From Galeopsis tetrahit (taxonomy: Eukaryota; Streptophyta; Magnoliopsida; Lamiales; Lamiaceae), in contig OY776129.1 in the NCBI GenBank assembly GCA_963675135.1, positions 72,013,348 through 72,077,347 on the forward strand: a DNA stretch of 64,000 nucleotides, given 5' to 3'. Shown one piece after another: positions 1 to 11,152 of the stretch (position 1 is its first letter; each line of letters begins with the position of its first letter). The translations under genes were made by a program, and so were the position numbers. The notes beneath the pieces are model-generated. The model was not told the origin of the DNA. It saw nothing but the letters and a program-made list of their open reading frames with translations, and ran no database searches.

Positions 1-211
1 CTTGCTCGTCCTCTTTTTGAGTTCTTTCGACACAAGCTCACCGTCTCTTCGCTCCCGCTTCGCTTGAGGGGGAATATTAAGTAGTATTAGGGTAGTTTAT
101 CTTGGTAGTTATAAACTTCTTGTTTGTTATAACTACTCTCTTGTAACCTCTCTTATAAATACTCTAATACAAGTCTTTGACTCTCACTTTAGAGAGTCTT
201 TCTATTCTACA
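1..211 (+). mobile_element. 3' end of a Ty1/Copia retrotransposon (polyprotein tail, polypurine tract and LTR)
   Basis: Frame 1 reads a 27-codon tail ending at a TAG at 82-84, with the FEFFRHKL-type end seen at Copia RNase H C-termini. A purine-rich tract (TTGAGGGGGAATATTAAG, 64-81) overlaps the end of the frame, as in many short Copia elements. The following 130 or so bases end at about 211 in TTCTACA and contain a TATAAATA box (about 153-160), consistent with a short LTR. The rest of the element lies left of the window. Just after the LTR the sequence becomes a foldback element (212-431), so this Copia copy was inserted into it. LTR boundaries are inferred; the second LTR cannot be seen. 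Confidence 0.7.
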
Positions 212-431
212 TGTTTTTCATTAAAAAAATTTATTAGTGATAGTTTATGTGTTGATAACGTGGTGAGTTCGCCGTTTTTCGGCGCCAAGTTAAATTAAAA
301 TTGATTGAAAAAATATATTTGTGCATCAAATTGCAAACCTAAAAAAGGTGGTGTATCAAATTGTAAAGAAAAAAAAATATGTTGTAATTGATAAATACAC
401 TAAAGGTGGTGATTTTTTTTGCAATTAACCC
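212..431. mobile_element. Right part of a foldback (Mutator-type) miniature element
   Basis: This stretch is nearly the reverse complement of 32423-32642, including the shared CGCCGTTTTTCGGCG hairpin and the terminal GCAATTAACCC. It is therefore the same family as the complete element at 32423-33275. Its left part is missing because the Copia LTR ends exactly where homology begins. The base run after the terminus (432-440, TAAAAATTA) would be the right target duplication; its partner is outside the window. Confidence 0.75.
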
Positions 432-1113
432 TAAAAATTATAAATGCTCATATTCAAATATTTTAAGATACGAGGATAACATCTTAATATGCAAGTTATA
501 TTATAATTTCGAGTTTTTTTTCTTGCAACATTACAATAGATGTCTTAAAACAGCACTCCAGAATTGGTCCAAAGTAATAAACGAGGCTCTTAATTCTCAG
601 TGTTTTGAGAATTAGGAAAAATAATTCTAAAAATATTCAGAAAAACGATAAAACTCTCATTTTTTCCATTATTTAAACTCAACTCTCCTAGCTAAAATAT
701 ATTTATTCATAATATGAAGTAACCTAGTGAACAAGAAATTAAATAAATTCCAAATACTCAGTCAAATCAAATCCTATATATAAATATTAAAATTTAAGTA
801 GTAAAATATAAAATTTCAATATAGTATTAAAATATTTACCAATATCTCCATATATTCAATAAACCCAAATGAGGGCTAGGTAGGTCATGTAACTTTACAT
901 CTATTAAGCTTTAAAGGAACATATCTGAAATTAGTTGTAGATATATGTGCAAAAGAAAAGAAAATACCAACTATATCATTTATAGTATATGGTAGTAGTA
1001 GATGCCTCATGCATATCCACCCAGCCAACACGCGTTGTACGGCGTGTTACAATTTGCATGCACATCTTCAATGATGCTCAAATATATCCTTTTACTATTT
1101 TCTTATTCAATTT
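432..1113. other. AT-rich intergenic sequence, no gene seen
   Basis: Short open frames here have no recognisable family, no good start context and AT-driven composition. I see no TIR, LTR or RNA structure that stands out. Confidence 0.5.
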
Positions 1114-1319
1114 TGTTGAAACTCCACGAAACAGTGAATCGCCATTAAAAGGTAACTGCTCTCAACAACGTGTATTATTTCTGCTTAATGTCTCAGCTGT
1201 AACTCAGCTTATTTATACAACAATGAAAAGTTCAAACGACGTCGTAAAATTAAAACAGAAATGAAATGTAAAAGCGCTTATAGAAAACACGACTCTTCTC
1301 AGTAAAATATATTCCAACA
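1114..1319 (-). repeat. 3' LTR of the Copia element at 1114-5890
   Basis: Direct repeat of 5685-5890 with one substitution. On the minus strand it begins TGTTGGAATA and ends in CA. A TATAAATA box lies at about 1209-1217 on the minus strand, the expected U3 promoter. Confidence 0.93.
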
Positions 1320-1327
1320 GCCCCCCC

Positions 1328-4300
1328 TCAAGGTGGAGCATGGGACACGGCTGCCATGCCCAACTTGACGACAGAAGAAGTGAAGGATTTCCCAGTCAAC
1401 ACCTTGGTAAAAATATCAGCAAGGTTGCTTTGTGATGCAACATATAGTGGAAGCACAAACCCAGCCTTGTAAAGATCGCGAACAAGGTGACAATCGATCT
1501 CTAAATGTTTAGTTCGCTCATGAAAAACAGGATTAGCAGTAATGTGCAAAGCAGCGCGGTTGTCACAATGAAGATCAATGGGCAAGGGAGCAGAAACACA
1601 GAGATCTAGAAGCACATTATTAATCCAACGAAGTTCACAAGCTGTAGAAGCTAATGCACGATATTCAGCTTCTGCCGACGAGCGTGAGACTGTGCTTTGC
1701 TTCTTGCTTTTCCAAGCAACGAGAGAGTCACCAAGAAAGACACAAAATACAGTAACCGACCTACGAGTATCCTTACATGCTGCCCAGTCGGCATCAGAAT
1801 AAGCACGCAAGACTAAAGAATCTGCAGCTTTATAAAACAGCCCCAAGGCTGGAGTTCCTCTCAAATAGCGAAGAATGTGCATAGCTGCATCCCAATGAGA
1901 AGAACGCGGAGCTTGCACGAACTGACTCAATTGTTGCACGGCATATGTTACATCTGGTCGAGTCATGCTCAAATATAGCATGCGACCAATGAGTCTACGG
2001 TAACGATCAGGATGATCAAGAATAGTGCCATCATCCATTTGTAAGGTCAGACCATGAGGAAGTGGAGTGGTAGCAGGCTTGCAATCCTGCATACCCGTAT
2101 CTGCCAAAATATCAAGGATGTACTTCCGCTGGCAAAGGGAAGTACCAGTAGAGTGACGTGTGATTTCAACGCCAAGAAAAAACCTGGCCAAGGTTAAATC
2201 CTTGATGGTGAATTTTGCATCCAAAAATTCCTTTAATTTGCGAATGAGAGATGATGAGGAACCAGTAATCAAAACATCATCTACATAAACCAGCATTGCC
2301 AAGAAATCGCCATCAACCTTCATCGTGAATAGACATGTATCAAATGACGACTGAATAAGACCGAACGCAGCAAGAGTAGTACACAGTTCATTATTCCACT
2401 CCCGAGATGCCTGTTTAAGGCCATAAAGACTCCTTTTCAATTTACAAACTTGGCCAGCCACAGCTTTGTCATAACCCGGGGGAATCCTCATATAAACATC
2501 CTCATTCAAATATCCGTGCAAAAAAGCGTTGTTTACATCAAGTTGATGTAATTCCCACCCTCTTATCGTAGCAATAGAAATCAATAACCGTACAGTAACC
2601 ATTTTGACAACAGGAGAGAAACAATCAAAATAGTCGATGCCTTCAACTTGACTGAACCCTTTAGCTACTAAACGCGCCTTATACCTCTCCACACTTCCAT
2701 CAGGATTACGTTTAATTTTATAAACCCATTTACATCCAATCGCCTTCTTACCAACCGGTAAATCCACCAAATCCCATGTTTGATTTTCCTCCAAAGCAAG
2801 CAATTCCTTGTTCATGGCATCTATCCATTCCTTCGATTGACTAGCTTGGTGATAAAAAACAGGTTCTTTTTCAAGGGTAATTTGAGCCATAAAAGCAGCA
2901 TGTATATCATCAACACTAATGGCAGGAACATGAGAAAAATTCTGCAACGAAGACGATGATCGTGAGCTCGAATTAACCGCAAAATTGCAGATGTAATCCT
3001 TTTGCCAAGTGGGCTTGTGAACCTCTCTAGTACTCCGCCGCAGTTCCGGGGCAGGAGAAGGCCCCTTTACTAGAGACACCGGTTGATCATCAGTAGCAAG
3101 ATCAAAATCAACCGGACAATTTAAAGGAGCACACGACGGACCTTGTGACTCACAGAAAGGAAACACGTGAGAAACAAAACGAACATCCCGTGAAACCAAA
3201 AACTCCTCGGTTTCCAAATCAAATAAGTTGTAACCCTTTTTACCTGCAACATAACCCAAAAATACACATTTATGTGCCCGGGAATCAAACTTTCGGCGCA
3301 TGCTGTGCAGATTGGCTGCGAATGCAAGACATCCAAAAGGCTGTAATTGCGTGTAAATAGGAGGCTTCCCATAAAGCACCTCATAAGGTGACTTCCAAGC
3401 GAGAAGTGAAGTTGGCAATCGGTTGATCAAATAAGCAGCAAGAAGCACGGATAAAGGCCAAAACTTCATTGGCATATGAGCTTGAAACATAACTGATCGT
3501 GCAATTTCCAATAAATGTCTATGCTTACGCTCGACCACACCATTCTGTTGTGGCGTGTGGACACAACTTGTCTCATGAAGAATTCCATGAGTAGACAGAA
3601 AACCGCTACATTCCTTTGCCAAAAATTCTAAACCATTATCACTACGCACTGTTTTAACTTTCGTCTCGTACTGTCTTTCCGTCATCACAATGAAATTTTG
3701 CAAGATCTTAGCAACCTCTGACTTGTGCTTCATAAGAAACACCCAAGTGCATCTACTGTAATCATCCACAATAGTGAGGAAAAAAGGTGTATTGGTGATA
3801 GTATCTTCCCGAAAAGGACCCCAAACATCAACGTGAATGAGCTGAAAACAATGTGTAGTGTGGATAGAGCTGTGAGGAAAAACCAGCCTATGATGTTTAG
3901 CCTTAAAGCAAATCTCACAATCTTTTATTGCTTGAAATTCAACATCAGTATACAAGCCATTCATAAAAGATAAACGTCTCATAGTACTGGAAGAAGCATG
4001 ACCTAAAACTTTATGCCAATCACTCAAAGAAACACTACAAACATGTGCAATAGTAGAAGTACAATCGGAATTATTAAGTACATATAAACTGCCCTTCAGC
4101 TCTCCAACACCAACCACCTTCTCAGTCCGAAGGTCCTGAAAATCACAACCAGACGTCTGAAAAACACACCTTAAACCAGAAGTTTTGCACAATTGGGCCA
4201 CCGAAAGCAAGTTGTATTTAAACGATGGCACATAAAGGACATCTTGCAAGATAATATTATTTGATAGATGAACCTCACCAGAAAATCCTACTTCCACTGT

Positions 4301-5614
4301 TTGTCCATCAGGTAGGCAAACCACCACTTTATTACGCATTAATCTCATGTTTTTAATAAGATATGAATTATTACACATGTGCTTACTAGCACCTGTATCA
4401 ATAATCCATGAGTTTTTAAACTCATAACCAAAGGTACTCAAGGCAAAATGCACAGGATCAGAATGTTTATTACCTGCGAAGCTTGCAAACTGTGCAAAAT
4501 CCATGTGTGTCTCAACTTTCTCTTTCTCCCTCATATACTTAGTCACCTCCTGCAGCTGTTTCAAAATAGCAGAAAGATCAGTCCCAACATTTCCAGAATT
4601 CTGATTACCTGTACTCTCCAATTCAGCCGCATTAGCATAACTTTTAGACCGTTCCCGTAACTCCTTATACCAATCTGGCACACCATGTATTTTGAAACAG
4701 GTTGTCATTTCATGTCCTGTACCATTGCAATGTGAACAATGAAGTTTAGCTCTCTCCTCCTTTGACAACTTAACACTTTTCCCTTTGACACCTTGCCAAC
4801 CAGATCTGCCACTACCCTTATCATTCACCCTTGCAACTAGTGCTGCAGAATCATTCACACTTATGTTAACAGATCTTTGTCGTTCCGCAGTAAGTAACAT
4901 GGAAAACACCTTGTCAACTGAAGGACAAGGATCCATAAGCATGATCTGATTTGCTATATTGTCATAGCTCTCGTGAAGTCCCATCAGAAACTGAGTAACT
5001 CGATCATCCATTCTATCCTTTGCCACAATTTTCCCTATTTCACAATCGCATGAAAGCAGAGGGGAAATACAAGCCAATTCATCCCACAACTTTGTGAGTT
5101 TGTTAAAATACTCTACTATCGAGCTATCCCCTTGTTTTAAATTGCATATATCACGCTTGATTTTATGTTTCAGCGGTCCATTGTTTTCCCCATACCTACT
5201 ACAAATCGCACTCCATAATTTTTGTGCCGAATCAGTGTAAACAAATGTATCGCTCAAATCCTTAGACAATGAATTTAGAATCCATGAAGTCACAGTAGAG
5301 TTTACCTTTTTCCACATAACAAATGAATCATCATTCAATTCAGGTTTACCAATACTACCATCAATGAATTGGACCTTATTTTTCGCACTCAATGCTAAGA
5401 GCATGGAAGATTTCCATGGCAGAAAGTTACCTCCACCAGTGAGAGGATGCGGAACCAGAATGAGACCGGGATGGTCAGCTCCGTGTAAGTAATACGGATC
5501 ACGCTCGTTGATACGATCAGTACCAAAATCTGCAATAGATCCACCACCGGATCCAGATCCAGCGCCGGAGTTCGCCATCAACACCGGCCACTGAGTATTC
5601 TTTCGCCTCGGCAT
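1328..5614 (-). CDS. Copia Gag-Pol polyprotein, intact, 1428 aa
   Basis: Single open frame from an ATG at 5614. Domains in order: an N-terminal gag segment of the Copia type (motif DPYYLHGADHPG, about 40-51; then FLPWKSSMLLAL); a UBN2-like gag body; a zinc knuckle with C-x2-C-x4-H-x4-C spacing (HCSHCNGTGHEMTTC); aspartic protease DTGA with catalytic Asp 406; integrase with a GH...C-x2-C zinc motif, a DVWGPF start of the core and PQQNGVVERKH; reverse transcriptase with YVDD (Asp 1112-1113); and RNase H (SDADWA, then ERTKHLEIDCH). No stops or frameshifts, so the element could encode all functions for its own movement. The product makes virus-like particles and integrates cDNA; it is not a host gene. 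Confidence 0.96.
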   Translation of the reverse strand: MPRRKNTQWPVLMANSGAGSGSGGGSIADFGTDRINERDPYYLHGADHPGLILVPHPLTGGGNFLPWKSSMLLALSAKNKVQFIDGSIGKPELNDDSFVMWKKVNSTVTSWILNSLSKDLSDTFVYTDSAQKLWSAICSRYGENNGPLKHKIKRDICNLKQGDSSIVEYFNKLTKLWDELACISPLLSCDCEIGKIVAKDRMDDRVTQFLMGLHESYDNIANQIMLMDPCPSVDKVFSMLLTAERQRSVNISVNDSAALVARVNDKGSGRSGWQGVKGKSVKLSKEERAKLHCSHCNGTGHEMTTCFKIHGVPDWYKELRERSKSYANAAELESTGNQNSGNVGTDLSAILKQLQEVTKYMREKEKVETHMDFAQFASFAGNKHSDPVHFALSTFGYEFKNSWIIDTGASKHMCNNSYLIKNMRLMRNKVVVCLPDGQTVEVGFSGEVHLSNNIILQDVLYVPSFKYNLLSVAQLCKTSGLRCVFQTSGCDFQDLRTEKVVGVGELKGSLYVLNNSDCTSTIAHVCSVSLSDWHKVLGHASSSTMRRLSFMNGLYTDVEFQAIKDCEICFKAKHHRLVFPHSSIHTTHCFQLIHVDVWGPFREDTITNTPFFLTIVDDYSRCTWVFLMKHKSEVAKILQNFIVMTERQYETKVKTVRSDNGLEFLAKECSGFLSTHGILHETSCVHTPQQNGVVERKHRHLLEIARSVMFQAHMPMKFWPLSVLLAAYLINRLPTSLLAWKSPYEVLYGKPPIYTQLQPFGCLAFAANLHSMRRKFDSRAHKCVFLGYVAGKKGYNLFDLETEEFLVSRDVRFVSHVFPFCESQGPSCAPLNCPVDFDLATDDQPVSLVKGPSPAPELRRSTREVHKPTWQKDYICNFAVNSSSRSSSSLQNFSHVPAISVDDIHAAFMAQITLEKEPVFYHQASQSKEWIDAMNKELLALEENQTWDLVDLPVGKKAIGCKWVYKIKRNPDGSVERYKARLVAKGFSQVEGIDYFDCFSPVVKMVTVRLLISIATIRGWELHQLDVNNAFLHGYLNEDVYMRIPPGYDKAVAGQVCKLKRSLYGLKQASREWNNELCTTLAAFGLIQSSFDTCLFTMKVDGDFLAMLVYVDDVLITGSSSSLIRKLKEFLDAKFTIKDLTLARFFLGVEITRHSTGTSLCQRKYILDILADTGMQDCKPATTPLPHGLTLQMDDGTILDHPDRYRRLIGRMLYLSMTRPDVTYAVQQLSQFVQAPRSSHWDAAMHILRYLRGTPALGLFYKAADSLVLRAYSDADWAACKDTRRSVTVFCVFLGDSLVAWKSKKQSTVSRSSAEAEYRALASTACELRWINNVLLDLCVSAPLPIDLHCDNRAALHITANPVFHERTKHLEIDCHLVRDLYKAGFVLPLYVASQSNLADIFTKVLTGKSFTSSVVKLGMAAVSHAPP

Positions 5615-5670
5615 CGCTGATTAATCAGTAGCCCAAACAAATCGAATCGGTAAACCTAACAAATTAAACC

Positions 5671-5684
5671 TGCTCTAGATACCA
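5671..5684 (-). other. Primer-binding site of the Copia element
   Basis: On the minus strand, TGGTATCTAGAGCA abuts the 5' LTR directly. It matches the usual plant Copia site for the 3' end of initiator methionine tRNA with one inserted base relative to TGGTATCAGAGC. Confidence 0.8.
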
Positions 5685-5890
5685 TGTTGAAACTCCACGA
5701 AATAGTGAATCGCCATTAAAAGGTAACTGCTCTCAACAACGTGTATTATTTCTGCTTAATGTCTCAGCTGTAACTCAGCTTATTTATACAACAATGAAAA
5801 GTTCAAACGACGTCGTAAAATTAAAACAGAAATGAAATGTAAAAGCGCTTATAGAAAACACGACTCTTCTCAGTAAAATATATTCCAACA
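5685..5890 (-). repeat. 5' LTR of the Copia element at 1114-5890
   Basis: Partner of 1114-1319, next to the primer-binding site. The same TATA box and TG...CA ends are present. Confidence 0.93.
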
Positions 5891-6527
5891 GCAATCGTAT
5901 ATTTTATAAACAATTATAATTTTATTTACATTTCAATTGATCGAGTTCACAATTTACTCCTACAAAAAAATTGAGAATGTTAGAATAACAAATTAAAACT
6001 AGTCCGTTTGTGTAAGCATGATTAGTGTTAGTACTTGTTTTTTACTCTTCCCATGTTTTACTTAGACTATTCATTAATCTGTGCACGACTTTTATTTTAA
6101 GAGTTGTTTAATAATAGTAGTATTTATAGTGATAGAATATATAAAGTAGACAATATGTTTATAATAGTAGTATTATTTAAAGTGATAATTTTTTTTAAAT
6201 AAAAAATCTTGTAAAAATTGATTAAAAAAAAAGTAATTTAGTAAAATAAGAATTGTGGGTAACAAGGTATACATAAGTCTGCAAAATAAAGATGGATAAT
6301 TAATCATTGGGTACCCCACAACCACAAGAAAGTGTGTCGGCAAAATCATATATGGTAATGCCACCTTAAATATAGTACTTTACCCACACTTGTCGGTAGA
6401 GATAGACAAAACAATGCATGTTGGATACAAAGACAATTCAAAACGAACAAACTTCTTCACATGCCTCTCAATTAGCTTATTATTAGGTAATAGGTACATG
6501 GGCTCCGGACACAAAAGTTAATAAATA
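5891..6527. other. AT-rich intergenic sequence
   Basis: No coding frame with recognisable content. The sequence is AT-rich with short poly-A/T runs. Confidence 0.45.
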
Positions 6528-6802
6528 CTTCCTCGGTCTAATTTTATTATGTCCATTTTTTTTGTACGGATTTTAATAAATATTGATTAGTTTATGTATA
6601 AAGTAGATAAGTTGGGGGTATGATGAGATGTTGTGGGGTCCATTTATAGGTAAAGTGATTATTTATGAATAAAATTAGTGACAATTTGAGTAAATAAGTG
6701 ATGGTTGAAGGGTGAAGATAAAATAGCGTGAATAATATTATTTTAAAAAAGGAATGACGACCAAAAAAGAAAAATGGGTATAATGAAATTGAACGGATGG
6801 AT
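6528..6802. mobile_element. Degenerate Stowaway-like MITE
   Basis: The ends CTTCCTCGGTCTAATTTTATTATG and CATAATGAAATTGAACGGATGGAT-type are decayed versions of the CTCCCTCCGT...ACGGAGGGAG Stowaway termini, and TA lies on each side (6526-6527 and 6803-6804). The interior (TGTGGGGTCCATT, then AGTGATGGTTGAAGGGTGA) matches the interior of the clearer Stowaway copy at 50407-50629. Confidence 0.65.
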
Positions 6803-7927
6803 TACTAATATAATGAGTAGATGTGATTGAGAGAGAGAATATTTATCAAAAAAATAATAATAATGTGTAACTTTTATTGGGACGACGAAAAAGGAAAGTT
6901 GGAATAATTTGAACGAAATTAGAGTAATATTTAATTTTCAATGACTAATAATTTGCCATGTTTCAGTGTGAAAAATAATTCTACTTCTAATCCAAAAGTT
7001 AAAAAAGAGAGAGGGAGAGAGAGAGAGGGGTAAAGAGAAGCAAAGGGAGGGGTGCAGAGGGAAAAGAAAGGTTTTATGGTCGGAAAGAAGACATGAAGGT
7101 CCCGTGACATGCGGGAAATATACCTGGATTTTAGTCTTATTATAACCCCCCGCCCAACTAAATTTTACTATTAATTTCATCATAAATTTCAGCTGTTTTC
7201 ATTCAAACAATTACAGTTATTTTCATCACTCAATAATACTATCAATTACTACCTCCCATTAAAAACAACTGATATTTAAAATTATAATTGACTTGCTAAA
7301 TAAAATTATGCTGCTTCCTTTTTTCGCCATTTTTTTGTATTACTATATTCAACCGTGGAGATATTTTTTTTTTTTTCGAAAACAAGATTTGATCTCAATC
7401 ATCAAATTATCAAAGGTTGACTATAGAATCAATGGTTGTAAAAGTGAAATCACCGCTTTTAACGGCGGATAAACTTGGAAAAAATGAGAAACAATATAGG
7501 AGTAATTAGATACTATCTTAAAATAGGGAAAATAAACCAGGTCAATTGATGGATCCGTGATTACAAGAATCCTAAATCCGTGGGATTGGAATACACAATT
7601 CTTGCAAAAGATATGGTGGTAATAAACTAGTCCTAGTAAAAAATAAAGAAAAAGGAACAGAGAGAAATTGGACAAAAACTAGACAAGTGAGGAGAAAAGT
7701 AGGCAGAGAGTGAAGCAGTCATCACAAATTTGTACCTATCTATTCTAATCTACCACAGTTTTAATAAAACTCTGAAAATCTCTACATCTACCTCTCTTTT
7801 TTTCTTTCCATAAATTCAGAACAATTGCATGCACTGAAGAACAGCAAGGTTTGTCCCTCTTTTCTTGGTTTTTCATCACATCATCTTCCTTTTTTATCAA
7901 TGCTGCAATCTTTTTAACAAATTGAAG
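6803..7927. other. Upstream region of the receptor-kinase gene
   Basis: AT-rich spacer with a GA-rich purine run at about 7003-7031 and a pyrimidine-rich leader just before the ATG at 7928. The GA run may be a GAGA-like element, but this is only a guess. No convincing TATA box was singled out. The short open frames here look incidental. Confidence 0.45.
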
Positions 7928-10900
7928 ATGTGGGAGATCTTGTTAAAATGGAAAGTGGAAGATAGTTCAAGAAAATTATTGTACATTCTTGGGTTTTGCG
8001 TTTACCTTTTGGGAGGGGTTTATGGGGTTACAAACCAAGATGATTTCAAGGTTTTGAATGCATTCAGAAATGGTTTGAAAAACTCTGAGCTTCTGAAATG
8101 GCCTTCTGAGGGGAATGATCCATGTGGGCCCCCTGCATGGCCTCATGTTTTCTGCTCTAATGCCCGAATTACACAGATTCAGGTTCAGGGCCTTGGATTA
8201 GAGGGCCCTTTGCCTCACAATTTTAATGAATTGCAACAGCTTCAAAATGTTGGCCTTCAAAGGAACAAATTCAATGGAAAATTGCCATCTTTTAGTGGAT
8301 TAGCAAACTTGCAATTTGCCTTCTTGGATTTTAACGAATTCGATACTATCCCTTCAGATTTCTTCATAGGGCTTACTAGTATTCGTGTATTAGCTTTAGA
8401 TAGTAACCCTTTTAATCAGAGTAGTGGATGGACTATACCTAGTGAGTTAGCAGATAGTTCTCAGTTAGTGAATTTCTCTTGCTCAAGCTGCAATTTGGTT
8501 GGCCCATTGCCCGGTTTTTTCGCGAAATTACCATCACTAGCTTCGTTGAGTTTATCGTATAATAGGTTGAGTGGTGAAATACCCCCCACTTTTAAAGATT
8601 CAATGTTGCAGATTTTGTGGTTGAATGATCAGGATGGGGGTGGGATGAGTGGTTCTATTGATGTACTCGGGACTATGGTCGGGCTAACTACTGTTTGGCT
8701 CCATGGTAATCGCTTTACTGGCTCGATTCCTGATGGAATTGGGCGCCTGACTTCGTTAAGAGTACTTAACCTCAACAGCAATCGTCTTGTTGGATTGATT
8801 CCCCCAGCATTAGCTGATATGAAACTTCAACTACTGGATTTGAACAATAATATGTTTATGGGCCCAATCCCTATCTTTAAAGGTGCAAATGTTACTTATG
8901 CGTCGAATTCGTTCTGTCAATCTGATCCAGGCCAGCAATGTGCTCCTCAAGTTACAGCCCTTTTGGGTTTTCTTCAAGATTTGAATTATCCCGAAAGGCT
9001 TGCTTCCGAATGGACGGGGAACGATCCTTGTACAGGACCTTGGTGGGGGATCACTTGTCGGTTAGGGAATCAAGTTTCTGTTATAAATTTACAGAAGCTC
9101 GGGCTTAATGGCACGCTTAGCCCTTCGTTGCTCAACTTATCTTCGCTTGTTGAGATTCATTTAGAAGGAAACAATCTGAACGGTACAGTTCCTGCTGTTA
9201 TACCTCAGCTTAGATCACTGAGGCTGTTGAACTTAAGTGGGAACAATTTCGAGCCCCCCTTGCCAAAATTTCGCGATAATGTGAAAGTAGTAACTGATGG
9301 CAATCCAAAATTTGAAGCTAAACCATCCGAGAAGTCTCCCTTGCCACCTTCCGTCCCTCCCAAACTCAGTCCGGAACCTTCTGCTAATGATCATCGACCA
9401 TCGATGGATTCTCCACCTTCGTCTGATAATCCGAGTCAGAGTTCGCATTCACCTATTGTTGTAAATAACACCACAAGCTCAACAAAACCGAAAGTTATGG
9501 TGATAGTGGCTGCAGCTGCTGGTTCAACGGTTTTTACTCTTCTTGCAGTCTTATTGGCTCTCTACTGCTTTAGAAAGAGAAAAAGATCGAAAGGCCGTCC
9601 TTCAGGTGTTGTAATTCATCCTAAAGATTCATCACATAATAGTGATACAATGAAGATTGCAGTAGTGGATGGTGCCAATCAAACTGGTATCAGTACTGAG
9701 AGTCGGACAACGACTGGTGGATTGGAGAAGTCTCAGGTAATAGAGGCAGGAAGCCTCCTAATTTCTCTTCAGATTCTTCGTAAGGTGACGGACAACTTCG
9801 CCCCTGAGAACGAGCTTGGGCGAGGAGGTTTTGGGGTGGTCTACAAGGGGAAGCTGGAAGATGGCACGAAACTAGCAGTTAAGAGAATGGTGGTTGGGGC
9901 CATTTGTAACAAAGCGTTGGACGAATTCCAATCAGAAATTGGGGTGCTTTCAAAGGTTAGACACCGTAATCTTGTGTCCCTTCTCGGGTTTTCAGCAGAA
10001 GGAGACGAGAAGCTTTTGGTTTACGAGTATATGCCTCAAGGGGCGCTTAGTAGGCATTTGTTTCGTTGGAAGAGTCTAGGTTTAAAGCCGTTGTCCTGGG
10101 CGAGAAGGCTCGTTATTGCTCTTGATGTGGCAAGAGGGTTGGAATATCTTCATAATTTGGCTCACCAGATTTTTATTCACCGTGATCTGAAATCAGCAAA
10201 CATCCTTCTGGACGACGATTTCAGAGCAAAAGTTTCGGATTTTGGATTGGTGAAGTTAGCTCCTGATGGTGAGATGTCCTTCGCTACGAGGCTTGCTGGA
10301 ACTTTTGGATACCTTGCTCCTGAATATGCAGGTAAAATGCTAATCAACAGTTCGTTTTTTCAATCGAATAAATTATGAACTAGTACAACTTTATTACATA
10401 AACATGCTTTGAAGGAATCTAATGATGTTAACTTATGTGGTAGCTGGCAAGTTTAAGCCATTATGTGTTAACTTTCGAACATTTAGGCCAAATTGGCTCC
10501 AAACGTCCCAATTCGGGCTAAAATGTCACGTCTAAATTTGCTAGTCCGAAACACCCCAATATAACTTATTTCAATTTGTTGTTGTTTTTCTCTGTTTCAT
10601 GTCTCTATTTGGCTCTTCTAATTGTTTTTCCCCGTTGTTTCAGTAACGGGGAAAATTACCACAAAGGTGGATGTCTTCAGCTTTGGAGTTGTGCTGCTTG
10701 AACTTTTGACGGGATTAGTAGCCCTCGATGAACGACGTCCTGAGGAAAACCGATACTTGGCTGAGTGGTTTTGGCAGACAAAGTCCAACAAAAACTCACT
10801 TATTGCTTCCATCGACCCTGCTCTGGAGGCAAATGAAGACATATACGAAAGTATTTATTCAGCAGCTGAGCTTGCTGGACACTGCACTGCTCGGGATCCA

Positions 10901-11152
10901 AATCGTCGTCCTGACATGGGATATGCAGTAAACGTGCTAGTTCAGCTCGTTGAGAAATGGATACCGTACGAGGAAACAGATGAGTTTTTGGGCATCAGCA
11001 TGAGTTTGCCTCTTCCTCAAATGTTAAAAGGTTGGCAAGAAGAAGCGGACGCGGAATATTACAGCGGTTTGAGTAGTCTGGATAGTAAAGGAAGTATTCC
11101 AGCTAAGCCATCGGGATTTGCTGATTCGTTCACTTCTGCTGATGCTCGTTGA
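7928..11152 (+). CDS. TMK-type leucine-rich-repeat receptor-like kinase
   Basis: Two exons, 7928-10331 and 10644-11152, joined by a 312-bp GT-AG intron inside the kinase domain; the join rebuilds EYAVTGKITTKVDVFSF. The product is 970 aa, normal for TMKs. A hydrophobic signal anchor/peptide (about 15-35) is followed by two LRR blocks, each opening with a paired-Cys cap (NDPCGPPAW...C and NDPCTGPWW...C), with a non-LRR island between them. Then come a Pro/Ser-rich stalk, a transmembrane helix (about 523-548), a basic stop-transfer (RKRKRSKGR) and a kinase with GRGGFG, Lys 652, HRD Asp 753 and DFG Asp 771, all catalytic residues present. The C-tail GFADSFTSADAR is the TMK signature. TMKs act at the plasma membrane in auxin signalling and cell expansion. 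An in-frame extension upstream exists but starts with TTG, so ATG 7928 is chosen. Which TMK paralogue it is cannot be told here. Confidence 0.95.

Larger units (their letters stand above)
1114..5890 (-). mobile_element. Complete Ty1/Copia LTR retrotransposon, 4777 bp
   Basis: Two 206-bp LTRs (1114-1319 and 5685-5890) differ at only one position that I can find (C/T in the GAAACAGTG / GAAATAGTG segment). On the minus strand the order is 5' LTR (5685-5890), primer-binding site 5671-5684 (TGGTATCTAGAGCA, initiator-Met tRNA type), polyprotein 5614-1328, purine tract GAGGGGGGG beside the 3' LTR at about 1321-1329, then the 3' LTR. LTR termini are TG...CA. The flanks AATTT (1109-1113) and GCAAT (5891-5895) do not form a clean 5-bp duplication. 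The short LTRs and small size fit compact Copia lineages. Near-identical LTRs and an unbroken frame point to a recent insertion. Confidence 0.95.

Noticed and set aside
1578..4660. Several short frames inside the Copia polyprotein
   Set aside because: They are shadows of the intact 1428-residue frame.
7865..7927. Extra N-terminal 21 residues for the receptor kinase
   Set aside because: The upstream in-frame start is TTG, not ATG; ATG 7928 precedes the signal-peptide-like segment.
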